A stretch of DNA of 64,000 nt from Anaeromyxobacter sp. Fw109-5 (GCF_000017505.1 NC_009675.1:1798001-1862000); one strand, 5' to 3'; positions 23,911 through 33,045 are shown, counted from the first letter of the stretch. Notes: generated by a model not told the origin, from the letters alone. Translations and numbers: made by a program.

Positions 23911-25596
23911 ATGAGCCGATGGACCCGCGTGCCCGCCGAGGCGTGGCTCGCTTGCGCGCTGCTGCTCACGTCCGGGAATGCCCGCGCGGCGCCGCCGGCC
24001 TCGGCGTCGATCTGGGTCGCGCCCGCCAGCGAGAAGATCCTCCCCGCCGCGCCAGCGCGCGCGAGCGCGGCCGCCGCGATCGCCGCCGCGCGGAACGAGT
24101 TCGAGGCGTTCCAGGTGGTGATCACCGGCTCGGCGCGGAAGGTGCGCGCTACGGCGTCCCCGCTCGTCGGGCCGGGCGGGGTGACGATCGCCGCGCCGCG
24201 GCTCTATCGCGAGGCGCTCCTGAACCTCACGCGTCCATCCGCGCCGGACGGGGCGACCGGCAGGTTCCCGGACGCGCTCGTCCCGGACGTGGACGACGTC
24301 GCCGGTGAGCGAAGGAACGCGTTCCCGTTCGACATCCGGGGATCCGAGAGCCGGGCGCTCTGGGTCGAGGTCTTCGTCCCGCCCGGCGCCGCGCCCGGCT
24401 CGTACCGCGGCGAGGTCCGCGTCGAGCACTCCGGACGCACCTCGATCGTGCCGGTCGAGCTGACGGTCTGGGACTTCGAGCTGCCCTCGACGGCGACGCT
24501 CAGGAGCGCCTTCGGGCTGGCCTGGGGCGCGCTGCCCTCCGGGCACGGCATCAGCTCGTCGGACCTCGCCGCGTTCGCGACCCTCCGCGCGCGCTACGGC
24601 CAGCTCGCGCTCGACCACCGCGTCTCGCTCTCGCACCACGACGACGGCATGTGGAACGACCTCGAGCACTTCGACCGGTATTACGGCCCGCTGATGGACG
24701 GCACGGCTGCGACGCGGCTCCCGGGCGCGCGGCTCACCGCGGTCGAGTACCTGGGGCCGCTCGCGGACGTGGCGAACCTGGCGCGCTGGGCGCAGCGCTA
24801 CCGGTCGCGGCCGGGCTGGTTCGAGCGGCTCTTCCAGTACACCTGCGACGAGCCGCCTTATCAGGGCTGCGGGTGGGGAGACATCGCCCTCCGGGCCAGC
24901 GCCGCGAAGAAGGCGGATCCCGAGTTCCGGACGCTCGTGACCACGACCATCCAGGAGGCGGAGGCGAACGGCGCGACGGGGCTGCTCGACCTCGTGGTGC
25001 CGGTCGTGAACTTCATCGACGACAAGTCCGGCGGCTACGCCGGCGACCAGCGCCCGAAGTACGACGCGTTCCTGGCGGCCGAGCCGCAGAACGAGGTGTG
25101 GCTCTACCAGAGCTGCATGAGCCACGGGTGCGGCGGGAGCTCCGCGTACGGCACGGGCTGGCCGAGCTACATGGTCGACGCGAGCGCGGTGCGGAACCGC
25201 GCCATGCAGTGGCTCGCCTTCAAGTACCGGGCGACGGGCGAGCTCTACTGGGACACGACGTACGCCTACCTGTCCGGCGATCCCTGGGCGAGCGTGTGGG
25301 AGTTCGACGGCAACGGGGACGGCACGCTGTTCTATCCCGGCACTCCGGCCAAGATCGGCGGGACCACCCACGTGCCGGTCGCCTCGATCCGGCTGAAGAT
25401 GATCCGCGAGGGCATGGAGGACCACGAGTACCTCGTCCTGCTGGCGGCGCTCGGGGACCGCGGGCTGGCGGCGCAGCTCGTGGACGAGCTGTTCCCGGCC
25501 GCGTCCGTCTCGGACCCCGGGGTCGCGCGGCTCATGGCGGCGCGCGAGCGGCTGGCGCGGCGGATCCTGGAGCTCCGCGGCAAGCCGCTCCCGTGA
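23911..25596 (+). CDS. Exported DUF4091 glycoside-hydrolase-like protein
   Basis: A 561-residue secreted protein. The signal peptide is about 30 residues (WLACALLLTSGNARAAP). The middle contains a beta-sandwich-like part (ESRALWVEVFVPPGAAPGSYRGEV), common ahead of catalytic barrels. A likely barrel runs from about residue 185, and the C-terminal third matches DUF4091 (LYWDTTYAYLSGDPW, GDGTLFYPG, SIRLKMIREGMEDHEYL). DUF4091 proteins are predicted carbohydrate-active enzymes. Six Cys residues in the central part suggest disulfides. ATG 23911 has AGGAG at good spacing. It appears to be a single-gene transcript. The glycan substrate is unknown. Confidence 0.88.
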   Translation: MSRWTRVPAEAWLACALLLTSGNARAAPPASASIWVAPASEKILPAAPARASAAAAIAAARNEFEAFQVVITGSARKVRATASPLVGPGGVTIAAPRLYREALLNLTRPSAPDGATGRFPDALVPDVDDVAGERRNAFPFDIRGSESRALWVEVFVPPGAAPGSYRGEVRVEHSGRTSIVPVELTVWDFELPSTATLRSAFGLAWGALPSGHGISSSDLAAFATLRARYGQLALDHRVSLSHHDDGMWNDLEHFDRYYGPLMDGTAATRLPGARLTAVEYLGPLADVANLARWAQRYRSRPGWFERLFQYTCDEPPYQGCGWGDIALRASAAKKADPEFRTLVTTTIQEAEANGATGLLDLVVPVVNFIDDKSGGYAGDQRPKYDAFLAAEPQNEVWLYQSCMSHGCGGSSAYGTGWPSYMVDASAVRNRAMQWLAFKYRATGELYWDTTYAYLSGDPWASVWEFDGNGDGTLFYPGTPAKIGGTTHVPVASIRLKMIREGMEDHEYLVLLAALGDRGLAAQLVDELFPAASVSDPGVARLMAARERLARRILELRGKPLP

Positions 25597-25621
25597 TCGA
25601 TCGGGCCGAGCGTCCGGCTGC

Positions 25622-25651
25622 TTGACTCGACGCGGCGTGCGGGACTAGCCT
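25622..25651 (+). promoter_or_regulatory. Candidate sigma-70-type promoter
   Basis: TTGACT at 25622-25627 and TAGCCT at 25646-25651 are separated by 18 bases, directly after the DUF4091 stop. It would drive the small membrane protein gene at 25809. The -35 is good and the -10 weak, so this is a moderate call. Confidence 0.4.
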
Positions 25652-25808
25652 CGCTTCGTTCCTCGAACGAGCGCAGCGGGTGGCTGCGTCGCGTCCGCGG
25701 AAGACCCCGATCAGAACGACCCCAGCGTCGCCCGGCGGGCGTCGCGGAGCGCGACCGGCGCCCCGCGGCGGCCGGCGCGCGAACGTCGTCGCCAGGAGTG
25801 GTCCGACC

Positions 25809-25955
25809 ATGCAGTCCGCGCTGTTGCCCGCGCTCCTCTTCGCAGCCGTCGCCGTCGTCGTGGGCCAGAAGCTCCTCGCGCGCCGACGGGCCGCGAGGCT
25901 CAAGGTCTCCGGGGGCCGCATGGCCCTCGTCCTGAACATCGTCAACCGGCGTTGA
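25809..25955 (+). CDS. Small single-span membrane protein
   Basis: A 48-residue product: an N-terminal hydrophobic helix (LLPALLFAAVAVVVG), a basic patch (RRRAARLK) and a short hydrophobic tail (MALVLNIVNRR). CAGGAG stands ten bases before the ATG. The basic patch after the helix predicts the C-terminus in the cytoplasm. No family is recognised; it could be a membrane microprotein. Confidence is limited by length, although codon use keeps G/C at third positions. Confidence 0.5.
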   Translation: MQSALLPALLFAAVAVVVGQKLLARRRAARLKVSGGRMALVLNIVNRR

Positions 25956-26048
25956 CGCGGGGACGTCGCCCCCGGCCTGTCAGCGGCTGACCGCGCTGGC
26001 CGTCGCCGAGATCCTCGCGCCCGGGCGCGATGGAAGTACCATCGCGCC

Positions 26049-26813
26049 GTGGCGAGGCGGCGCGCGAGGAAGAGGACCGTCCGGTCCGGCAGGCGCGAGC
26101 CGCCGCCGCTCGCGGGCGTGCTCCTCCTCGCGGTCGTGTCCCTCGCGGCGGTCAACTTCGCCTACCAGGTCATCCGCAAGCCGACCGAGCTCCTCGGCCT
26201 GGTCGCGCCGGCGTCGCCCAAGCTGCCCGGGGACACCTGGTCCGAGTACGGCGAGCTCTTCGAGGAGCACTCCACGGCGCTCGTCCGGCCGGAGCTGCTC
26301 GCCGCGCTGGTGCAGGTGGAGAGCGCGGGCGATCCGCTCGCCCGGACCTACTGGCGCTGGCGGTGGAGCTGGAACCCGCTCGCGCTCTACGCGCCGGCGT
26401 CGAGCGCGGTCGGCATCCTGCAGATCACCGACGGCACCTTCGCCGAGGCGCGCCGCCTCTGCATCCACGACCACGGCGTGGCGCGCGAGGGCGCCTGGTA
26501 CGACCCGCGCGCCTGCTGGTTCAACGCCCTCTACTTCCGCACGGTCCCGAGCCACGCCATCGAGATGACCGCCGCGATGCTGCACGAGCAGATGACCGAG
26601 ATCCTCGCCGGCCGGATCGCGAGCCCCGAGCAGCGCCAGCGGCTCGCCGCGCTCGTCCACCTGTGCGGGCGCGGGCGCGGCCCCGCCTTCGCGCAGCGCG
26701 GGTTCCGGGCGGCCCCGGGCGAGCGCTGTGGCGACCACGAGCTCGATCGCTACCTGGACCGCGTGCGGGCGCTCGCGCTGGCGTTCGAGCGAATGCCGCG
26801 GCCGTGGCTCTGA
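26049..26813 (+). CDS. Membrane-anchored lytic-transglycosylase-like protein
   Basis: A 254-residue protein. A basic N-terminus and one membrane helix (LAGVLLLAVVSLAAVNFAY) anchor it, with the rest in the periplasm. The SLT-like domain has LAALVQVESAGDPLA, where Glu is the expected catalytic acid, and SSAVGILQITDGTF, equivalent to the AxGLMQ motif. Later His/Cys-rich segments (CIHDHG, CWFNALYF, HLCGRGRG) suggest a disulfide-stabilised variant. The start is GTG at 26049. It probably cleaves peptidoglycan glycan strands. It is convergent with the phosphoesterase gene 9 bases away. Confidence 0.85.
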   Translation: MARRRARKRTVRSGRREPPPLAGVLLLAVVSLAAVNFAYQVIRKPTELLGLVAPASPKLPGDTWSEYGELFEEHSTALVRPELLAALVQVESAGDPLARTYWRWRWSWNPLALYAPASSAVGILQITDGTFAEARRLCIHDHGVAREGAWYDPRACWFNALYFRTVPSHAIEMTAAMLHEQMTEILAGRIASPEQRQRLAALVHLCGRGRGPAFAQRGFRAAPGERCGDHELDRYLDRVRALALAFERMPRPWL

Positions 26814-26822
26814 GGAGCCGGC

Positions 26823-27917
26823 TCACCCGCAGCGCGACGGCCGGCAAGGTCCCGTCGCGCCGGCCTCGCAGCAGTGGAGGGCGGCGCCCTTCGTGTCGAA
26901 GAACGCCACCCGGTAGCCGGGCCCGTCACACTCGAGCACCGCATAGCCCCACGCCGTGCTGGTGAAGCGGACCTGCGTGCGCGCGGGCGTCCGCGTCGTG
27001 AACCCCCCGAAGGCGCCCATCGCCGTGCTCCCCGAGACGAACACCTCGAGGCCGTCGAGCGAGAGGTGCTCGAGGGTGTGGAAGTGCCCTGCGAAGAACG
27101 CGCGCGCGCGCCCGCCGGCTGCCCCGACGAGGCGCGCGATGCGGGCGGCGTACGGCAGCGGCCGCCGGTTCCCATACCCGTGGACGGCCGCGGGCGGGTG
27201 ATGGCCGACGAGGAAGCAGGTCCGCTCGGCGCCGCAGGAGGCGGTGGCCTCGCGGACGAAGGCGAGCTCGTCCTCGAGCGTGAAGCCGCCGTAGTCCTTC
27301 ACGGCGACGTTGGTGTCGAGCACGATGAACCGGACCGGACCGCGGTCGAGGACATAGTGGCGCGCCGGCATCGTCCAGGTGGGCGTGCGGCGCGCCACCG
27401 AGAGGCACGCCCGGCGCCGCGTGGCCTCGACCTCGCCCAGGGCCGCGCGCTCGCAGCCTGCCGCGCCCTCGCCGACATCGTGGTTGCCGAGCGCGAGGAA
27501 GATCGGCAGCGGCGTCCCGTCACGTGCCGACAGGCCGGCGAGAGGCGCCTCGTTCACCCGGAAGAGCGGATCGTCGGGTGGCTCGGCGCCGGGCGCGACG
27601 GTCACGCCGTCGTCCGCGAAGCGGCACGTCTCGGCCCCGGGCCGCGTCGGCTCCGGGCCGCAGCGGTAGATGTTGTCGCCGACCTCGAGGGCGAGATCGA
27701 ACGGGCGCGCGCGGGTGGCGAGGCGCATCGCCCCCGCGGTGAGCCGCTGAGGGATGGTCCGGTAGCCGAAGTCGCCGAAGACCAGGACGCGCAGCGCCTC
27801 CGGCCGGCTCGGCGTGGCGGCGCCGTCGGGGTCGGCGCGATACCCGGCGTGCATGCACGAGAGGAGCGCGCTCCCGAGCAGCGCGGCCCAGGCGGCCGCC
27901 GGCACGCTCCGTGTCAT
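26823..27917 (-). CDS. Metallophosphoesterase, probable lipoprotein
   Basis: A 364-residue exported phosphoesterase. The signal ends in LLSC, a lipobox-like site near residue 21. Metal-binding motifs of the calcineurin-like superfamily appear in order: VFGDFGY (Asp, normally DxH), VGDNIY (GDN), LALGNHDVG (GNHD), LVGHHPPAAVHG (GHH) and FFAGHFHTLEH (GHFH). The first motif reads DFG in place of the usual DxH, as in purple-acid/Nudix-like PAPs that use D-F-G. The C-terminal part has Cys residues, perhaps disulfides. GGAG precedes the ATG. Substrate unknown. Confidence 0.88.
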   Translation of the reverse strand: MTRSVPAAAWAALLGSALLSCMHAGYRADPDGAATPSRPEALRVLVFGDFGYRTIPQRLTAGAMRLATRARPFDLALEVGDNIYRCGPEPTRPGAETCRFADDGVTVAPGAEPPDDPLFRVNEAPLAGLSARDGTPLPIFLALGNHDVGEGAAGCERAALGEVEATRRRACLSVARRTPTWTMPARHYVLDRGPVRFIVLDTNVAVKDYGGFTLEDELAFVREATASCGAERTCFLVGHHPPAAVHGYGNRRPLPYAARIARLVGAAGGRARAFFAGHFHTLEHLSLDGLEVFVSGSTAMGAFGGFTTRTPARTQVRFTSTAWGYAVLECDGPGYRVAFFDTKGAALHCCEAGATGPCRPSRCG

Positions 27918-28100
27918 CGCTCCGGCCTCCCGAGGCCCCAGGCGGCCCCCGCCCATGGAATCCGCGCTCAGGGCGTGCGCCTCCGGTGACGCGCCGCCCG
28001 ATGGCGGGAACCTGCGTCGCGGCCCGCGCCGGCGCACGTCCCCCGGCGAGCGCGAGGCAGTCGGCTGGCGCCGGAGCACGTCGCGAGACAGATCCGATGG

Positions 28101-28469
28101 GTGCGCGCCCGGTTGAAGAGCCTTCGTAGCGACCAGATCCCGGACCTTTCCCGCTACGTCCCGCCGGAGCCGGAGTCGTTCGCGATCCCGCTCGTGCTGG
28201 AGGTGGGGCCGCTCGGCCTGCGCGGGCGTGAGCGGTTCGACCTCCTCGCCGTGACGCCGCGCTGGCTGCAGGAGCGCCACGGCAAGGGAGGGGCGATCCT
28301 CGGACGCGGCCTGCTCGTCGTGTTCGAGTGGCGGTACGAGCGGGTGAGGGCGTTCCTCGCGCGGAAGGTGGAGGCCTGCAGCGGAGCCACCTGGCTCGAC
28401 GTCGTCCGGAAGGTCGGACAGATCGCCGAGTGGGAAGGCGGCGAGGAGAACGTCGTCGGAATCCGCTGA
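28101..28469 (+). CDS. Imm8-family immunity-like protein
   Basis: A 122-residue cytoplasmic protein matching the Imm8 (immunity protein 8) pattern: an opening MRARLKSLRSDQIPDLSRYV with a PEPESFAIPLVLEVGPLG segment, then RERFDLLAVTPRWL, and the helical VVFEWRYERVRAFLARKVEA. Imm8 proteins normally neutralise a polymorphic toxin encoded next door. Here the neighbours are a phosphoesterase and an NADH dehydrogenase, with no toxin in view, so it is an orphan immunity gene or has been recruited to another role. The start is GTG 28101; the ribosome binding site is weak. Confidence 0.75.
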   Translation: MRARLKSLRSDQIPDLSRYVPPEPESFAIPLVLEVGPLGLRGRERFDLLAVTPRWLQERHGKGGAILGRGLLVVFEWRYERVRAFLARKVEACSGATWLDVVRKVGQIAEWEGGEENVVGIR

Positions 28470-28657
28470 GATCCCGGGTCGTTGCCTGCGCACGCCCGAC
28501 GCGCATCGCGCGAGGGGTTCCCGGGTGCGGCAAGTGGACGGTGGTCTCGGGGTCGATAGTGGAGTAGACGAGTCTGCTTTTGGCGCGCCTGGCCGGAACG
28601 CAGCCGGCCGGCACGGGACCGGCGCCTGCGCCCCGCAGGCGCGGGCAAGGAGCAGCG

Positions 28658-30016
28658 GTGGAAGGGCAGCAGGGCAGGGCGCAGCGGCCGCACGTCGTCA
28701 TCGTCGGGGGTGGGTTCGGCGGGATCTACGCGGCGAGGGGGCTCTCGCGCGCCCCTGTGCGGGTCACGCTCGTCGACAAGCGCAACCACCACCTCTTCCA
28801 GCCGCTCCTCTACCAGGTGGCCACGGCGGCGCTGAACCCCGGCGACATCGCCGAGCCCATCCGCCACGTGCTGTCGCGCCAGAGGAACGCGCGCGTGCTG
28901 ATGGCCGAGGCGGCGGCGGTCGAGCCGGACGCGAGGCGGCTGCGCCTCGGCAACGGGCTCGCGCTCGACTACGACTACCTCGTCATCGCGGCCGGCGCGA
29001 CGCACTCCTACTTCGGCCACGACGAGTGGGCGCGGTTCGCGCCGGGGCTCAAGACGCTGGAGGACGCGGAGGAGATCCGCCGGCGGGTGCTCACCGCGTT
29101 CGAGCGGGCCGAGGCGGACCCGGATCGGCAGCGGCGCGAGGCGCTCCTCACCTTCGTGGTGGTCGGCGGCGGCCCCACCGGAGTCGAGCTCGCCGGCGCC
29201 CTCGCCGAGATCGCCCGGTTCACGATCCCGCGGGATTTCCGCACCGTCTCCACCGAGCGCGCGCGCGTCATCCTCGTCGAGGGCGCGGAGCGGATCCTGC
29301 CGGCGCTCCCGCCCGAGCTCTCCGCTGCGGCGCAGCGCGATCTCGAGCGGCTGGGGGTGCACGTCTGGACCGGCAAGCGCGTCACGGGCGTCGACCCGCG
29401 CGGCGTGCAGATCGGGGAGGAGCGGGTCGCCGCTCGGACGGTGCTGTGGGCCGCCGGCGTGGCGGGCGCGCCGATCGCGGGGACCCTGGGCGTCCCGCTG
29501 GACGCCGCCGGGCGCGTGGTGGTGAACGACGATCTCACCGTTCCCGGCCGCGAGGAGATCTACGTCGTCGGCGATCTCGCGTCCGCGCGGAAGAAGGACG
29601 GCACGCCCATCCCCGGGGTCGCGCCCGCGGCGATCCAGCAGGGGAAGCACGCCGCGAGGAACCTCGTCGCGACGCTCGCGGGCAGGCCGCGCAGGCCCTT
29701 CTCCTACTTCGACAAGGGCGTCATGGCGACGGTCGGCCGCGGGCGCGCGGTCGCCGGGTTCTGGCGCCTGCGCATGACCGGGCTGCTCGCCTGGTTCGCC
29801 TGGCTCTTCATCCACATCTGGTTCCTCATCGACTTCCGGAACCGGGCCGCGGTCCTGTTCCAGTGGGTGTGGCACTACCTCACGTTCAAGCGCGGCACGC
29901 GGCTCATCCTCGAGACCCCCGAGGAGGAGCGCTTCCGGGCCGTGGCCGGGATGGCGCCGCCGGACGTGGACGCGTGGCCGCCGAACGAGAGCGACGCCGA
30001 CCGGCCCGAGACGTAG
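28658..30016 (+). CDS. Type II NADH:quinone oxidoreductase-like flavoprotein
   Basis: A 452-residue two-dinucleotide-domain flavoprotein. The FAD site is VVIVGGGFGGIYAARGL (residues 12-28), and KRNHHLFQPLLYQVA is the NDH-2 signature following it. The NAD(H) site is FVVVGGGPTGVELAGALAEIA. The second FAD motif is IYVVGDLAS. Near the C-terminus, LLAWFAWLFIHIWFLIDFRNR is the membrane-binding segment typical of NDH-2. It should oxidise NADH and reduce membrane quinone without pumping protons. GTG 28658 has AAGGAG; a longer frame to 28580 is low complexity. Confidence 0.92.
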   Translation: MEGQQGRAQRPHVVIVGGGFGGIYAARGLSRAPVRVTLVDKRNHHLFQPLLYQVATAALNPGDIAEPIRHVLSRQRNARVLMAEAAAVEPDARRLRLGNGLALDYDYLVIAAGATHSYFGHDEWARFAPGLKTLEDAEEIRRRVLTAFERAEADPDRQRREALLTFVVVGGGPTGVELAGALAEIARFTIPRDFRTVSTERARVILVEGAERILPALPPELSAAAQRDLERLGVHVWTGKRVTGVDPRGVQIGEERVAARTVLWAAGVAGAPIAGTLGVPLDAAGRVVVNDDLTVPGREEIYVVGDLASARKKDGTPIPGVAPAAIQQGKHAARNLVATLAGRPRRPFSYFDKGVMATVGRGRAVAGFWRLRMTGLLAWFAWLFIHIWFLIDFRNRAAVLFQWVWHYLTFKRGTRLILETPEEERFRAVAGMAPPDVDAWPPNESDADRPET

Positions 30017-30090
30017 CGGGACGCCACTTGAGCGGAGTCGCCGCCCGCTCGCCCGTCCCCTGCGCGCGGGCGCCCGCCCGGGAGGCGCGC

Positions 30091-30119
30091 TTGGGCCCCG
30101 GAGCCCTGCCGGGTTAGAA
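30091..30119 (+). promoter_or_regulatory. Candidate promoter for a near-leaderless transcript
   Basis: TTGGGC (30091-30096) and TTAGAA (30114-30119) are spaced by 17 bases. The -10 box ends nine bases before the ATG at 30129, so the transcript would have almost no 5' leader, and no ribosome binding site is visible before that ATG. Both facts fit leaderless initiation. Confidence 0.5.
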
Positions 30120-30128
30120 CCCCGCCCC

Positions 30129-31748
30129 ATGTCGGAGCGGAGCGGAGACGAGCGGGCGGGCCTGAGCGGCGAGGAGGTGGCGATCGCGCTCCGCGTGCTC
30201 GCCCGCGTCGCGGCGGACCGGACGGTGCTCGCGGGCGTGGACGCAGAGACCCGGACGACGCTCCAGAAGCTCGCCGGCGAGGTGGCCCGGCCCGATCTCA
30301 AGCAGCGCAAGAAGCTCCAGCGGGCCCTCCTCCGCGACGAGCGCGTGCAGCGCAGGGCGCGCGACGAGGCCCTTCGCAAGGAGACGGGCATCCAGCAGCT
30401 CCGCGAGGCGCCGGTGTTCTCGACCCCGCTGCCCGAGCTGCCCCGCCCCGGGGCAGATGCGTCCGGCTGGTGGCCGCGGCTCGGCGACGGCAGGGCCGCG
30501 CCGCCCCCGCCCGACGGCGCCGCGGCCGGAGCGGAGCCCGCGGACGGGCCGGTCCTCTCCGAGCCTCGCAAGTGCTACGTCTGCAAGGCGCCGTACGACC
30601 GGCTCCACCGCTTCTACGATCAGCTGTGCCGCGCCTGCGGCGACGAGAACTACGCACGCCGAGCGGCGGCCGTGGACCTCCGCGGGCGCGTCGCCCTGGT
30701 CACCGGCGCGCGGGTGAAGATCGGCTACCAGGCCGCGATCCTGCTGCTGAGGGCGGGGTGCACCGTCGTCGCCTGCACGCGCTTCCCGCGCGACGCGGCC
30801 GCGCGCTACGCCCGCGAGCCCGACTTCGACGCGTGGAAGGATCGCCTCCGGATCCACGGCATCGACCTGCGCCACACCCCCAGCGTCGAGCTGCTCGCGC
30901 AGCGGCTGGCGGCGACGCTCCCGAGGCTCGACTTCCAGATCCACAACGCCTGCCAGACCGTGCGGCGGCCCCCGGGGTTCTACGCCCACCTGCTCGAGCG
31001 GGAGGAGGCCCCGCTCTCCGCGCTGCCCGAGGGGGAGCGCGCGCTCGTGCGCGAGCACGAGGAGCTCAAGGCGGCGCTGGCCGACCACCGGACCGCGGCG
31101 GGCGTCACGCGCGCGGCGCTCCTCTCCCAGGCGACGAGCGAGGCGGACCTGCTCCTCCCCGGCAGGAGCGCGCTGGAGCTGTTCCCGCGCGGCGTGCTCG
31201 ACGCGGACCTCCAGCAGGTGGATCTCCGCGCGCACAACTCGTGGCGGCTCGCGCTGCACGAGGTGCCGACGCTGGAGCTGCTCGAGGTGCTCCTCGTGAA
31301 CGCGACCGCGCCGTTCGTCATGACGGCGCGCCTCAAGCCCCTCATGCTCCGCGATCCCACCCCCCCGCCCGGCACCGGCACGAGCGGCGACCCCGCGAAG
31401 CACGTCGTGCTGGTCTCCGCCATGGAGGGGCAGTTCTACCGGGAGCACAAGACCGACAAGCACCCGCACACGAACATGGCGAAGGCGGCCCTGAACATGA
31501 TCGTGCGGACGAGCGCGAGCGACTACGCGCGCGACGGGATCCACCTCAACGCGGTGGACACGGGCTGGGTCACGGACGAGGACCCGGCCCACCTCGCCGC
31601 GCGGAAGGCCGAGGAGCACGCCTTCTCGCCGCCGCTCGACGTGGTGGACGGCGCGGCGCGGATCGTCGCGCCGATCTTCGAAGGGTTCCGCTCCGGCCGC
31701 CACCCGGCGGGCCTGTTCTTCAAGGACTACCGCCCGACGCCCTGGTGA
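30129..31748 (+). CDS. Zinc-ribbon-containing SDR-like protein lacking the catalytic Tyr
   Basis: A 539-residue protein. Residues 1-100 are charged and helical. A Cys-x2-Cys-x14-Cys-x2-Cys cluster (KCYVC ... LCRACGDENY, about residues 148-172) forms a zinc ribbon or knuckle. From residue 182 it has a short-chain dehydrogenase fold (GRVALVTGARVKIGYQAA) with a modified Gly-rich loop. LLVNATAPFVM is the NNAG-like region, and VLVSAMEGQF holds the active-site Ser. The usual YxxxK reads TNMAK, so the catalytic Tyr position is Thr, after an inserted basic stretch. Activity may be altered or lost. It overlaps the convergent NnrS-like gene by 22 bases. Confidence 0.85.
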   Translation: MSERSGDERAGLSGEEVAIALRVLARVAADRTVLAGVDAETRTTLQKLAGEVARPDLKQRKKLQRALLRDERVQRRARDEALRKETGIQQLREAPVFSTPLPELPRPGADASGWWPRLGDGRAAPPPPDGAAAGAEPADGPVLSEPRKCYVCKAPYDRLHRFYDQLCRACGDENYARRAAAVDLRGRVALVTGARVKIGYQAAILLLRAGCTVVACTRFPRDAAARYAREPDFDAWKDRLRIHGIDLRHTPSVELLAQRLAATLPRLDFQIHNACQTVRRPPGFYAHLLEREEAPLSALPEGERALVREHEELKAALADHRTAAGVTRAALLSQATSEADLLLPGRSALELFPRGVLDADLQQVDLRAHNSWRLALHEVPTLELLEVLLVNATAPFVMTARLKPLMLRDPTPPPGTGTSGDPAKHVVLVSAMEGQFYREHKTDKHPHTNMAKAALNMIVRTSASDYARDGIHLNAVDTGWVTDEDPAHLAARKAEEHAFSPPLDVVDGAARIVAPIFEGFRSGRHPAGLFFKDYRPTPW

Positions 31749-32902
31749 GCGGGGCGGACGAGCGCCGCCCACGCGAAGAACGCGGCGACGAACGCCATCC
31801 CCGCGACGCCGAGCCAGAAGGGGATGCGTGCGCGATCGAGCGCGGCGAGCAGGCGCGCGCCGAACGCGAGCGCGAGGAGGGTGGCGACCGTGGCCGCCCT
31901 CCAGGGGCTCTCCTGGAGTGGCGGCGCGCGGCCGCCGCGGGAGAGGACCACGTGCGCGGCGATCGCCAGCGTGAGGAGCGTGAACCCTCCGACGAACACG
32001 ACGTGGAGCGCGGCGGTGCGCAGGCTCGGGGCGAGCGCGGCGAGCCAGTAGCCCAGCGGCACCAGCCAGGCGGCGAGCCAGACCAGCCGCCGCGGGAACC
32101 CGGGGAGCGGCGGCGCGCGGCGGAGCCCCGCCGCGAGGGCGAGCGCGCCGGTGGCGGCGATCGCGCGCAGCGACATCCCGAGCCTCGCGTCGAGCAGGGC
32201 CTCGATCGGGAAGGACGCGAAGAACGCCAGCGCCGCGATCCCGTGGAGCACGGGCGCCCGGCGAGCACGGCCCGGCTCCGGGGCGCGCTCGCTCGCGCCG
32301 TCCCCGCCGCGCGTGAGCCCGGGGAGCAGGCTCCCTCCCACCCCGAGCACCAGCCCCGTCACGAAGCCCTGCGCGAGGAGGGCCCTCCCGAGATTCCAGG
32401 CCGCCGGGGCGCTGGACGCCGCGACGAGCGGCGCCACCGCGGAGAGCAGCGCGCCCCCTGCGCCGGCGAGGATGGACAGGGGCACCCATACGAACGCCGC
32501 GGGGAAGGGCGGCCGCGCGGCCGCGCCGGTGCGACGGATCGTGAAGCGGAGCACGACCGCGGTGAGCACGAGCCAGAGCCCGTGGGCGAGCGCGGCCCGG
32601 CCCACCCAGGCGCTCGCCACGCACGCGGTCGGGAGCGCCAGCGCGGCGCCCATCTCCCAGGGGCCGGGGGCGGGCGTGCCCGTCCGGCGCGGGACGAAGG
32701 TGAAGAGGATGCCGATCAGGAAGCAGCTCAGGAACCCGTGGATCTGCGCGAGCGGGTGGAACAGCCCGAGCGCGCCTCCACCCGTCCCGCGGGAGACGAA
32801 CGGCAGGACGGCCGCGATCGCCAGCCCCGCGCCCAGCGAGAACAACGCCCGGTACGGCTCGCGGCGCCAGGCGGGGGCTGCGAGGTGGGGCGCGCTGGCC
32901 AT
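31727..32902 (-). CDS. NnrS-family heme/copper membrane protein
   Basis: A 391-residue protein with about 12 hydrophobic helices and the NnrS opening pattern EPYRALFSLGAGLAIAA, then FHPLAQIHGFLSCFLIGILF with conserved His residues. It continues TGLVLGVGGSLLPGLTRG and LHVVFVGGFTLLTLAIAAHVVL. NnrS proteins are membrane proteins linked to nitric-oxide resistance and denitrification regulons. No nitrite or NO reductase gene is nearby. ATG 32902 places the first conserved motif properly; the upstream frame extension is basic and rejected. The 3' ends of this gene and the SDR-like gene overlap. Confidence 0.87.
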   Translation of the reverse strand: MASAPHLAAPAWRREPYRALFSLGAGLAIAAVLPFVSRGTGGGALGLFHPLAQIHGFLSCFLIGILFTFVPRRTGTPAPGPWEMGAALALPTACVASAWVGRAALAHGLWLVLTAVVLRFTIRRTGAAARPPFPAAFVWVPLSILAGAGGALLSAVAPLVAASSAPAAWNLGRALLAQGFVTGLVLGVGGSLLPGLTRGGDGASERAPEPGRARRAPVLHGIAALAFFASFPIEALLDARLGMSLRAIAATGALALAAGLRRAPPLPGFPRRLVWLAAWLVPLGYWLAALAPSLRTAALHVVFVGGFTLLTLAIAAHVVLSRGGRAPPLQESPWRAATVATLLALAFGARLLAALDRARIPFWLGVAGMAFVAAFFAWAALVRPAHQGVGR

Positions 32903-33045
32903 CCCGGGGATGTAGCGCGCCCGTCGCCCGAGGCGGCGCCCGGGAGGGACGGACCGGGGCCGCAAACCCAGTCCCGTCGAATCCGTCGTGGCCCGACGGC
33001 CACGCGGATCCGACGGGCGGCGCGGCTCGCCGCGGACGCAGGGGG

